DNA of 22,614 nt from Candidatus Aminicenantota bacterium (GTDB lineage Bacteria > Acidobacteriota > Aminicenantia > UBA2199). The notes under the pieces are model-generated. The model was given only the letters and a program-made list of their open reading frames with translations. It was not told where the DNA came from and did not search any database. A program made the position numbers and the translations under genes. Positions 14,935 through 21,914 of this stretch are shown one piece after another. Every line of letters starts with the position of its first letter. Positions within the stretch are counted from its first letter, which is position 1. Location: contig CP070627.1 in assembly GCA_020355945.1 (NCBI GenBank), forward strand, positions 112,390-135,003, read 5' to 3'.

Positions 14935-15033
14935 ATGCGTATGAAAAATAATATTAATAACCGACAGACCACCGAAAAGGACGAGTGGCTTAAACCCGGC
15001 AAGCTGGCCTTGCCGCTGAGGAAGACATGTTGA
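14935..15033 (+). CDS. possible 32-aa peptide, first of a pair
   Basis: The ATG at 14935 lies 9 nt after AAAGG (14921-14925) and about 15 nt after a predicted transcription start; an ATG at 14926 would give 35 aa. The peptide is polar and basic (MRMKNNINNRQTTEKDEWLK, ending RKTC) with a single Cys as its last residue. No family was recognised. It is followed 22 bp later by another short ORF with a strong ribosome site, also ending in Cys. It could be a true small gene or a leader; the reading rests on promoter, ribosome site and order only. Confidence 0.35.
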   Translation: MRMKNNINNRQTTEKDEWLKPGKLALPLRKTC

Positions 15034-15055
15034 CGATAAACTAAAGGAGGTTGAT

Positions 15056-15157
15056 ATGACAGAGTTTAAATGCGATACAAGAAGTCATGTAAACTTTTTA
15101 TACGGAAAGAAACAGTCTGTGTTTACTGTTTTATACAGACTGTATAATTATTGTTAG
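15056..15157 (+). CDS. possible 33-aa peptide with a very strong ribosome site
   Basis: AAAGGAGG (15043-15050) lies 5 nt before the ATG at 15056, the best Shine-Dalgarno in the window. The peptide starts MTEFKCDTRSHVNFLYGKKQ and continues with a hydrophobic, Tyr-rich end finishing in YNYC. Two Cys (positions 6 and 33) and a net positive charge are visible. No family was recognised. Its last third overlaps a perfect 17-bp palindrome and a 9-bp inverted repeat. The three-TM protein gene starts 47 bp downstream. It could be a small membrane-active peptide, a precursor peptide or a regulatory leader. Confidence 0.45.
   Translation: MTEFKCDTRSHVNFLYGKKQSVFTVLYRLYNYC
15112..15147 (+). promoter_or_regulatory. 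overlapping inverted repeats, possible operator
   Basis: ACAGTCTGT (15112-15120) pairs exactly with ACAGACTGT (15135-15143) across a 14-nt loop. The second arm also lies in a perfect palindrome, TTATACAG-A-CTGTATAA (15131-15147). A TATAAT at 15143-15148 sits on its right edge, so a protein bound here could block a promoter for the gene at 15205. No convincing -35 box exists at the proper distance. An RNA hairpin is the other possibility. Confidence 0.4.
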
Positions 15158-15204
15158 GCGTGCCAAAGGATAGCTAACATGGAGTAGGATAAGAGGAGAT
15201 ATGA

Positions 15205-15750
15205 ATGGCTATACCAGGGTTATTTGTTGAGTATCTGATAAATGGAGCACTTGCGTTGATATGGATTTACCCATTGTGGATTCACCCTAATCTAAAAAAG
15301 GTGAATTTGGATACAATACCAACCATATCATTGCCATTAATTGTTCTCGGTCTATATTTTATAGGAATGATAATTGATTTCTGTGCATTCATGGTCTTGA
15401 GACCAATAAAATATAAAATTAGAGGGAGAATTGAAAGGAGGTACAAAATCAGCAAGGAGAGAATACCGGGTAAAACGGCAGACCGAAATGCTAGATTTTG
15501 GCTCTACACGCCAGAACTGGCAAAGGAAGTAGCGATGCGAAGCAGCCGTGACAGGATTGCCAGAGGTGTAATTATAAATCTAATACCTGCAACGATTTTT
15601 ACACTCCCAGTATGGATGGGAGTTATTTTGTTTATGCTGTCTGTAATGATGTGGATATTTTTTGAATCATCAAGTTATGCATTTGAACTCAAGGCTGAAC
15701 AAGCACTGAACGAAAAAAATCAGCAGGAGCTGGTTAAAATGCGCGCCTAG
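15205..15750 (+). CDS. three-TM membrane protein of unknown function
   Basis: The product is 181 aa from the ATG at 15205, with a GAGGAG site about 7 nt upstream. Predicted membrane segments are at about 8-27, 40-66 and 122-152. A strongly basic cytoplasmic-type loop lies between the second and third (IKYKIRGRIERRYKISKERI), and a charged C-terminal tail follows (about 158-181). No catalytic motif or known family was recognised. It follows two very short ORFs on the same strand and could be their partner, for example an immunity or export protein, but that is only an inference from order. It lies inside the 1.2-kb segment bracketed by an 18-nt direct repeat. Confidence 0.7.
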   Translation: MAIPGLFVEYLINGALALIWIYPLWIHPNLKKVNLDTIPTISLPLIVLGLYFIGMIIDFCAFMVLRPIKYKIRGRIERRYKISKERIPGKTADRNARFWLYTPELAKEVAMRSSRDRIARGVIINLIPATIFTLPVWMGVILFMLSVMMWIFFESSSYAFELKAEQALNEKNQQELVKMRA

Positions 15751-15825
15751 CCCTCATGCCACTGGGGCCGCTTCTTCGTAGTCCTGATCTCCACAAACCT
15801 GGTCACTCGCAAAGGATTTGTTAAT

Positions 15826-15843
15826 GCATTCGTGTATGTCCCC
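15826..15843 (+). repeat. 18-nt direct repeat, right copy
   Basis: GCATTCGTGTATGTCCCC, 16 of 18 identical to 14646-14663. It lies just past the point where the minus-strand membrane pseudogene loses its frame. Confidence 0.6.
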
Positions 15844-16132
15844 TTAAATAAAAAACAAAGTTTCAGAAGGTATTAATAAAAAGCTGCTTAATTTGTATTC
15901 TTTTATGATTTGGGTAACTTTAAAAATTAAATAGGCTGTGATAAAGGCTTCTATAGGAAAAATCGCATGTTTTATCAAACCCAGGAATTGCTGGTGCTGG
16001 CGGGGAAGAATTGAAGCGGCAGCAATAAGAGTAAGCATAAAAATAGGAATTAACAACCAGGCAGCTCACGCCCAATACTGCAAAACTAAAGACAATGAAG
16101 ATAAGGATTAGGTATTTGTTTTCCTGTATCAT
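15844..16132 (-). pseudogene. frameshifted, truncated membrane-protein gene
   Basis: On the minus strand the ATG at 16132 begins MIQENKYLILIFIVFSFAVL, a membrane helix. Around 16050-16080 the hydrophobic coding character moves to another frame, reading 'LLIPIFMLTLIAAASILPRQ', then 'HAIFPIEAFITAYLIFKVTQIIKEYK', and stopping near 15844. Joining the two frames gives a protein with three to four membrane segments, so one frameshift has probably broken the gene. The end lies right at the 18-nt repeat, so the 3' part may also be lost. No ribosome site is evident and the family is unknown. Confidence 0.6.
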
Positions 16133-16685
16133 ATTAATTTTCAAACTTCAAAATTTTTTTATTCAGCAGCAGTTTCTTTTCGAAACGTTTCTTTCTCATG
16201 TAACCTTCTATTTTACTATATATTAGAATTTATTTCGTTCGATTGATTTTATGTCTTTTGCTGCCATTTTTTTATCTCAACAATTAAGTTTCTGTTCGCT
16301 GTTTCGAATCAAAAACCTATGAAAGAGAATATCATAAAATAGAAAAGATTTCAAGCCTATAGGTTCACCTAAATCCACCGTCAACTTTTGCCTCCGGCGG
16401 GTCCGCGACGCGGGCACCCTCTTAGGGGGGCGCTTTTTGTCAATATCCTGTAAAAGAACACAAAAAAAACAAGCTTTTTCTTTATACTTTTCGTCATTTA
16501 AGCCTGAAGGCTTCCAACCCGGCTCAACTACGGATTTCTCCCATATTGATGTCATCCGGGATTTCTATGCATTTACTGACGAAACGGTTCATCAAAAGAA
16601 GCCTTCAAGATGGCCCGCAGGGCCTTCTTAGGCTCCCCGCAAAAACTTTTTATTAAGTCGAAGGCTTTCCAACCCAATAATAACC
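16133..16685. other. 553-bp region without a convincing gene
   Basis: No frame here has good start signals or a recognisable product; a 92-codon minus-strand frame (16277-16555) looks spurious. It holds scattered short repeats. ACCTAAATCCACCG (16367-16380) recurs exactly at 9785-9798, upstream of yceD. GAAGGCTTCCAACCC (16506-16520) recurs with one extra T at 16660-16675, next to the promoter of the glycosidase gene. A G+C-rich patch lies at 16390-16433. These suggest remnants of dispersed intergenic elements. Confidence 0.5.
16414..16438 (+). terminator. imperfect hairpin followed by a T-run
   Basis: GCACCCTC-TTAG-GGGGGCGC can pair with one A-C mismatch and one G-T pair, and TTTTT follows at 16434-16438. 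No plus-strand gene ends close upstream, so its target is unclear; it may be a remnant of a repeat element. Confidence 0.3.
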
Positions 16686-16694
16686 TGCTATAAT
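16686..16694 (+). promoter_or_regulatory. extended -10 promoter of the glycosidase pair
   Basis: TGC precedes a perfect TATAAT (16689-16694). A weak -35 (TTTCCA, 16666-16671) lies 17 nt upstream. Transcription would start near 16701, before the AAGGAG site and the ATG at 16714. Confidence 0.6.
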
Positions 16695-16713
16695 TAATAC
16701 CTAAGGAGATAAA

Positions 16714-18975
16714 ATGAAATACTTAAGAACGCTTTTTTTCTTGTTATTATTGGTAACCCCTAACTTTATTTTCGCCGACCTCCAATACGGCGCCCTCGAT
16801 CCCCCCTATTGGAACGGCCTGGTAATTGTAAAAGATGATACCCACTTTGCTTTCCGATTCGTCATCCATAAAGACAACGACAAAATAGACGGCTACGATA
16901 CCTTTTATATCGTGGAACGCGTCGGCCCCTTCTCCCCGGACGGAAGATACGCAGAAATAAGCTTCAACCCATCTTTGCCCCTCCACAAAGGCCATGAAAC
17001 ACCTATCCTTGAAAAAAAAGCCGATCCTTCGGAACTGGTTCGCATGCGCTATTCCAAATTCCAACAGGGAATCATCGGAAGCGTGGAGTTCCCGGAAAAT
17101 ACCAGGATAGAAGCCCTGTTCTATGACCCCTGGGAACCTATAGTCAATTATGAAGAAACAGAAGGTTCCATCGTTGGTGAAAGTAAAGACCTTAAATTCT
17201 ACTTTATACTTACAGATTCCTTTTTTAAAAAAATTGAAAAAAAAGACAACACCCTCAGCGGAATGATTGAAACAGGAACTCGATTTTTTTATTTTTATGC
17301 CGGGTTCAATAATTCCAAACAAAGAGGTCAAAAGATTGAAAGAATTCTTAATGCTGCATCAAAGGTATACCAAAACGCTCGCCCCAGGATAATCGGTGAG
17401 TGGGAGGGACTGGTGGCTTCTATTTCTAACAACCTGGCATGGATGAGACTTTACCAGCCGGATAAAAAACGGATTTACCTCCCGGCAGGTCGGCGGTGGA
17501 TATTTCCCAAACCCGACGGTTCCCCGGATGTGTGGACCATTTTTGAATGGGATGCGTTTTTTAATGCACTGGAAGCAGTGGTGGAAGACTCCTGGTTGGC
17601 TAAAACCGAGATCGAAGCAGTCCTGGATTGTCAATATCCAACAGGCAATATCCCCAACTGGCGCTCTGCTAACAGCGGCGCACCAGACCGGTCCCAACCG
17701 CCAGTGGGCTCCTTTGCCGTACTGAAAACCTATTACAAAACCAATGATATTTCCATACTATCCGACTCTTATGACCGACTTAAAAAATGGCATGAATACT
17801 GGAAAGCACTGGGTATCAATGGAAACCCCAGGCGAGACGGTAATGAAGACGGTTTACTGGAATGGGGCAGTGATACGGATAAACTGTTTAAAGGTATGCC
17901 TGAATGGGAAAAAGGCGCTTCTGGCAGACAACGGGCCGCATGGGAATCCGGGGAAGACGATCTGCCCAACTATGACAATGTGCCTTTTGATGAGAAAAAA
18001 AATACCTTGATGATGAATTGCATTGACCTTTCTTCCCTTTACGCCCTGGATTCGGAAATGATGATGGAGATCGCCTCCATCCTGGGGAAAAAACAAGATG
18101 CTGAGAAATTTAAAATAGAGTATGAGGCAATTAAGAAAAAAATTAACCAGGTATTGTGGGATAAGGATTTCTATTTTGACCGGTTTTGGGACGGGAAGTT
18201 TTCCACTCACAAAGCTGCTTCCAATTTTTATCCGATGTTGGCAGGTGCTGCGGGTAAAGACAGGGTGGAGAAAATGGTGCGGCATTTGCTGAATGAAAAA
18301 GAGTTTTGGGGTGATTACGTGATTCCCACGATTTCCAGGGACAACCCGGCGTTTAAGGATCAACAGTATTGGCGGGGAACCATCTGGCCGCCTACCAATT
18401 ACCTGGTCTATCAAGGCTTAAAACGATACAAACTGGATAAGATTGCTTCTGAATTTGCTGTCAAGAGTGCGTCTTTGTTTCTCAAGAGCTGGCAAACCTA
18501 TGGGCTGTGCCGTGAAAATTACAATTCTGTGACGGGTGAAGGCGGTGGTCAGAGATACCAGAGTTGGGGGCCGTTGTTTGCTTTGATTCTCCTGGAAGAT
18601 TTTATTGATGTCACACCTTTTGAAGGTTTCAGGCTGGGGAATCTTTCAGCTTCCGATCAAAATAGCATCCGGAATATTAGACTCCGGGGGGATTTTTATA
18701 CGCTTGAGGTGGATGACCAGGGGCTTTTGCTAATAAAAAACAAACGAGAGTTGTTAAAGTACAAAGGCAAAGCAGTGCTGCGTCATCTTGAGGTTTCCAG
18801 GGATACATTGGCATTTGAAGCTCATGTAATCGGTGAAGCAGTAGATTTTTACCCGTTGATTTTCCAGGGAAAGTCGTTTGATGTGGAATCAGAAGAAGAG
18901 AAAGTGGTTAAAATGAAGGATTTCATCCGGGTGCCCCGGGGAATCACAAAGATTGTGTTAAAGAGCCATCAATAA
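16714..18975 (+). CDS. secreted GH63-like glycoside hydrolase
   Basis: The product is 753 aa; AAGGAG precedes the ATG. Residues 1-21 are a Sec signal ending FIFA|D. An N-terminal beta domain (about 25-200) is followed by an (alpha/alpha)6 barrel (about 225-635). Barrel signatures are VWTIFEWDAFF, with D280 as probable general acid, 'PNWRSANSGAPDRSQPPVG', DGNEDGLLEWG, 'YWRGTIWPPTNYLVYQGL' at 552-569 and ENYNSVTGEGGG, in which E601 (or E609) is the probable base. This matches GH63 and related trehalase-type enzymes such as E. coli YgjK and the mannosylglycerate/glucosylglycerate hydrolases. A short beta C-terminus (640-753) ends the protein. It probably cleaves alpha-linked glucosyl or mannosyl units outside the cytoplasm; the exact substrate cannot be told. 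The next gene, also a glycosidase, is 86 bp away. Confidence 0.88.
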   Translation: MKYLRTLFFLLLLVTPNFIFADLQYGALDPPYWNGLVIVKDDTHFAFRFVIHKDNDKIDGYDTFYIVERVGPFSPDGRYAEISFNPSLPLHKGHETPILEKKADPSELVRMRYSKFQQGIIGSVEFPENTRIEALFYDPWEPIVNYEETEGSIVGESKDLKFYFILTDSFFKKIEKKDNTLSGMIETGTRFFYFYAGFNNSKQRGQKIERILNAASKVYQNARPRIIGEWEGLVASISNNLAWMRLYQPDKKRIYLPAGRRWIFPKPDGSPDVWTIFEWDAFFNALEAVVEDSWLAKTEIEAVLDCQYPTGNIPNWRSANSGAPDRSQPPVGSFAVLKTYYKTNDISILSDSYDRLKKWHEYWKALGINGNPRRDGNEDGLLEWGSDTDKLFKGMPEWEKGASGRQRAAWESGEDDLPNYDNVPFDEKKNTLMMNCIDLSSLYALDSEMMMEIASILGKKQDAEKFKIEYEAIKKKINQVLWDKDFYFDRFWDGKFSTHKAASNFYPMLAGAAGKDRVEKMVRHLLNEKEFWGDYVIPTISRDNPAFKDQQYWRGTIWPPTNYLVYQGLKRYKLDKIASEFAVKSASLFLKSWQTYGLCRENYNSVTGEGGGQRYQSWGPLFALILLEDFIDVTPFEGFRLGNLSASDQNSIRNIRLRGDFYTLEVDDQGLLLIKNKRELLKYKGKAVLRHLEVSRDTLAFEAHVIGEAVDFYPLIFQGKSFDVESEEEKVVKMKDFIRVPRGITKIVLKSHQ

Positions 18976-18990
18976 GAAGTTTTGTGGGGG

Positions 18991-19014
18991 TCCGTTATAA
19001 CGGAGGCGGTTTTT
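18991..19014 (+). terminator. palindromic hairpin with T-run between the two glycosidase genes
   Basis: TCCGTTATAACGGA (18991-19004) is a perfect 14-bp palindrome, followed by GGCGG and TTTTT (19010-19014). An outer GGGGG (18986-18990) can also pair with CCCCC at 19023-19027. The inner stem is only 5 bp, so it is more likely an attenuator or mRNA-stabilising hairpin than a full terminator. Confidence 0.35.
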
Positions 19015-19061
19015 CAAAAGAGCCCCCTGGTCGCCGAAGGCAAAGAAATGGGAGCTAAGAA

Positions 19062-21521
19062 ATGAAAAAAATCATTGCAATTTTAATATTGGTTACTTTT
19101 TTAGGGTTGTTGGTATTGGCTAAAGGGGTAAAGAATTATTCCAATTCGTTTTTTGGGGTTTATGGTAAAAAGGCATCGGTTATGGGGAAAGTGGATGGTT
19201 CGGCGTTTGAGATCTGGATTTACCCGTACAAGGTGCTGCATGACCTGGAATTTCAAGTGTTGGTGGATGAGGCGGAAGAGGATCCTTATGCACGGCTGGG
19301 CAGTTTTCATTTTTCTCATATTTGTTTTCAGCGGGAGTTTATTGGTGAGAAGTGGACCATATCCGAACGGCTTTATCCTGCTTACAAAGAACCTGTGGTA
19401 TTTTTGGTGTATCGTGTTCATGCCTTGAGGGATATTACATTGGAATTTTTCTTTAAACCGGATTTGTCGCCCATGTGGCCGGCGTCTATTGGTGGTAAAT
19501 ACAGTTACTTTGATAAACAAGGGAATTTTTTCCTGTTTTCGGAGTCTACGTCTAAGAACTTTGCTTTTTTTGGTGGGGTTCCTGGTAAAAAAGTAGGAAA
19601 TTTGCCGGCGCATAAATTGCCGGGTGGGAGGTTGAGGTATCGGATCCCGTTAAAAAAAGGATTTCATGAAATTCCTTTAGCTGCGGTTGCTGCATATGGG
19701 AAGTACAAAGAAATCAAAGAGACCTTTCATGAAATGAAGAAAAAGTATAGTTATTTTTTGAAAGAGAGAGAGGAGATTTTCAGCGTTTTTTTAAAGAATC
19801 ATTTGGCGATAGATACACCGGATGTGTTGATTAATGAAGCAGTCAAATGGGCTGTATTGAATGTTCATACGGCGTTTGTGGATAACCCGGATTTAGGGGA
19901 GGGTTTGATTGCCGGTTACGGGCTTTCGGGTGAAAGGGAGCGGCCCGGGTTTGGTTGGTATTTTGGTGGTGATGGGTTGATCAATTCTTTTGCTGTCCTC
20001 AATTATGGTGATTTTGCCGGGGCCAGGAAAGAGATTGAATTTTTACTGGAATACCAGCGAGACGACGGAAAAATCATGCATGAGCTTTCCCAGGGAGCGA
20101 AGTTTATTGATTGGTTTGGAGACTATGGCTTCCCGTTTTTTCACGGGGACACCACGCTTTATTTTGCTTCGTTTTTGGATTTCTATTTAAAACGAACCGG
20201 GGATACTAATTTTTTTGCTAAAAATCACAAAAAAATTGACAAAATTTTTTCATGGATGGTCCATTGTGATGGGGATAAAGACGGGATTGTCGAGACCAGG
20301 TTGGCTGGGGTTGGGGCTTCGGAAACCGGCCCTTTGCGGCAGAAAATGAAAACCGATATTTACCTGGCAGCGTTATCGGTCAAATCCTGGGAAGCTATGG
20401 GGAACGTTTACACGCTTTTAAAAGACAGCAAAAAGGTAAACATTGCTGAGGAACGGCTGCAGCGTTCCCAAAAGACACTGGAAAAATTCTTCTGGGACAA
20501 AGATATACAGTATTATGCTTATGCGGTTAAAGAGGATGGTTCACCGGTAAAAGAGACCACGATTTGGCCGGCCATTGCCATGCGGTTTAAGGTTTTGGCA
20601 GAGGAGAAAGGGAGATTGGCCCGGCGGAAGATTGCATCACCGGAGCTTTCAGCGGATTGGGGCACGCGGTTTTTAAGCTCCAAATCAGGGTATTATGATC
20701 CCTCCAGTTACAACAACGGAGCGGTTTGGCCGTTTTTGACCGGGTTTTCATCGCTGGCCCTTTACAATTACGGGAATCCATATCATGGTTTTTCTTTGCT
20801 CCAGGCCAATTTGAACATCATCATGGATTATGATTACGGGGCGCCTGCGGAGTTATTGTCCGGTGATATTTACCGGCCGTTGGACCAGAGTGTGCCTAAC
20901 CAGGTTTGGTCTTCAGGTAACACCATATCGGCATTTGTAGAAGGCCTGTTGGGCTTTGAAGCTGATGCGTTAAAAAAGAAGATCCGGTTCAAGCCTGCCG
21001 TACCATTGATATGGCCTTTTCTAAAGGTAAGCAACCTGAAAGTGGGCCAGGGAAATATTGGCTTTAATTTTAAAAAAGAAAAAAATCGGCTGGAATATGT
21101 TTTTGATATGATCAACCTGGAGGGGTATACTTTAACCGTGGACCCGGGTATTCCTGCGCTGCAAAAAACCATGACTGTAGATGGAGAGCGGGTTTCCTCC
21201 CCGGCTTCCTTTAATATCGCTAAAGATGTTGAACAGTTGGTTATTGTTGTTGATATTTCCGGGTATGTATATCCCTATGTGGAGAAAGAACTGGAATACG
21301 GTCATTTTTCAAAAGAGCCGATCATTGAGAATTTCCAATTGCAGGGAGACGGCTTTACCATTGACCTGTGGGGAAAAGGGAATACCATGATTCATTTTTA
21401 CAATGATCGCAAGATTGAATGTCCAGGAGGAAAGATTCAGCGGCGTGGAGGTATCACCACCCTGGTTATTGAATTTAATAATCGGTGGGAACGTAAAACC
21501 ATCACTGGCAAAATCAAATAA
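19062..21521 (+). CDS. secreted (alpha/alpha)6-barrel glycosidase, amylo-1,6-glucosidase (GH133)-like
   Basis: The product is 819 aa; GGGAG lies 7 nt before the ATG. Residues 1-20 are a Sec signal (MKKIIAILIL, core, VLAK). A beta-sandwich N-terminus (about 25-215) precedes an (alpha/alpha)6 barrel (about 250-640). Within it are GFGWYFGGDGLINSFA (D304), 'RDDGKIMHELSQGAKFIDW' with E341, 'HGDTTLYFASFLDFYLKRTG', 'DGDKDGIVET' and 'YYDPSSYNNGAVWPFLTG'. The layout recalls the C-terminal domain of glycogen debranching enzymes and related GH15/GH94-type barrels; D304 and E341 are candidate catalytic residues, but the family assignment is not firm. The beta C-terminus (about 640-819) may help bind sugar. 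It probably works with the preceding GH63-like enzyme on the same glycan. Its plus strand is much richer in G than C, unlike the start of the upstream gene. Confidence 0.8.
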   Translation: MKKIIAILILVTFLGLLVLAKGVKNYSNSFFGVYGKKASVMGKVDGSAFEIWIYPYKVLHDLEFQVLVDEAEEDPYARLGSFHFSHICFQREFIGEKWTISERLYPAYKEPVVFLVYRVHALRDITLEFFFKPDLSPMWPASIGGKYSYFDKQGNFFLFSESTSKNFAFFGGVPGKKVGNLPAHKLPGGRLRYRIPLKKGFHEIPLAAVAAYGKYKEIKETFHEMKKKYSYFLKEREEIFSVFLKNHLAIDTPDVLINEAVKWAVLNVHTAFVDNPDLGEGLIAGYGLSGERERPGFGWYFGGDGLINSFAVLNYGDFAGARKEIEFLLEYQRDDGKIMHELSQGAKFIDWFGDYGFPFFHGDTTLYFASFLDFYLKRTGDTNFFAKNHKKIDKIFSWMVHCDGDKDGIVETRLAGVGASETGPLRQKMKTDIYLAALSVKSWEAMGNVYTLLKDSKKVNIAEERLQRSQKTLEKFFWDKDIQYYAYAVKEDGSPVKETTIWPAIAMRFKVLAEEKGRLARRKIASPELSADWGTRFLSSKSGYYDPSSYNNGAVWPFLTGFSSLALYNYGNPYHGFSLLQANLNIIMDYDYGAPAELLSGDIYRPLDQSVPNQVWSSGNTISAFVEGLLGFEADALKKKIRFKPAVPLIWPFLKVSNLKVGQGNIGFNFKKEKNRLEYVFDMINLEGYTLTVDPGIPALQKTMTVDGERVSSPASFNIAKDVEQLVIVVDISGYVYPYVEKELEYGHFSKEPIIENFQLQGDGFTIDLWGKGNTMIHFYNDRKIECPGGKIQRRGGITTLVIEFNNRWERKTITGKIK

Positions 21522-21577
21522 TTGTGGCAGAGGAATTTTTGCCGGAGGGTTGAGCCGTTGAAAAATCTATTTTTTGC

Positions 21578-21606
21578 TTGATTTTTTATTTTTTTTGTAT
21601 TATATT
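21578..21606 (+). promoter_or_regulatory. possible promoter of the 64-aa gene
   Basis: TTGATT (21578-21583), 17-nt spacer, TATATT (21601-21606). TTGCTT with an 18-nt spacer to TATTAT is an overlapping alternative. The region is T-rich, so some matches may be chance. Confidence 0.45.
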
Positions 21607-21639
21607 AAAATACGAAATTACCGGAGGTAATTGAGAGTT

Positions 21640-21834
21640 ATGGGCAGCAAGATATTTTTTAATAAAAGGGAGCCATTTTTTGAAGGCTTTCTGAGTACCT
21701 TTGATTTATTTGGTTCCTATACATTTACGAAAGAGGATTTTGACAAATTAATATTACAAAAGTCAGAGATTGACGTTAAAGAAAATGATCTTGAAGCGGT
21801 TGCCTGTGATTTTTGGAATGCATTTGATCAATAA
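21640..21834 (+). CDS. 64-aa hypothetical protein
   Basis: The product is 64 aa from the ATG at 21640. GGAGGT lies 11 nt upstream, a long spacing; a TTG at 21631 would be too close to it. The sequence is acidic with aromatic residues (MGSKIFFNKREPFFEGFLST near the start, ending in FWNAFDQ) and is probably helical. There is no signal peptide, membrane segment or Cys near the N-terminus. No family was recognised. It converges on the Rpn-type nuclease gene. A plausible promoter and the ribosome site favour a real gene. Its size would suit a small regulator or antitoxin, but no partner is adjacent on the same strand. Confidence 0.5.
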   Translation: MGSKIFFNKREPFFEGFLSTFDLFGSYTFTKEDFDKLILQKSEIDVKENDLEAVACDFWNAFDQ

Positions 21835-21914
21835 AAAGAAGCGAGATTTTGGTGCAAGGCAAAGTTTTTTTTTCTACGAAGATAATTGGAATTTATATGT
21901 TTGTCTTTTGTATT

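Noticed and set aside
16277..16555. A 92-codon minus-strand open frame in the empty region
   Set aside because: It spans short repeats and a G+C-rich hairpin, lacks a ribosome site, and its product shows no domain-like pattern.
19010..19024. TTTTTCAAAAGAGCC, which recurs exactly at 21305-21319
   Set aside because: One copy is inside the coding sequence of the second glycosidase and there is no flanking similarity; probably chance in A/T-rich sequence.
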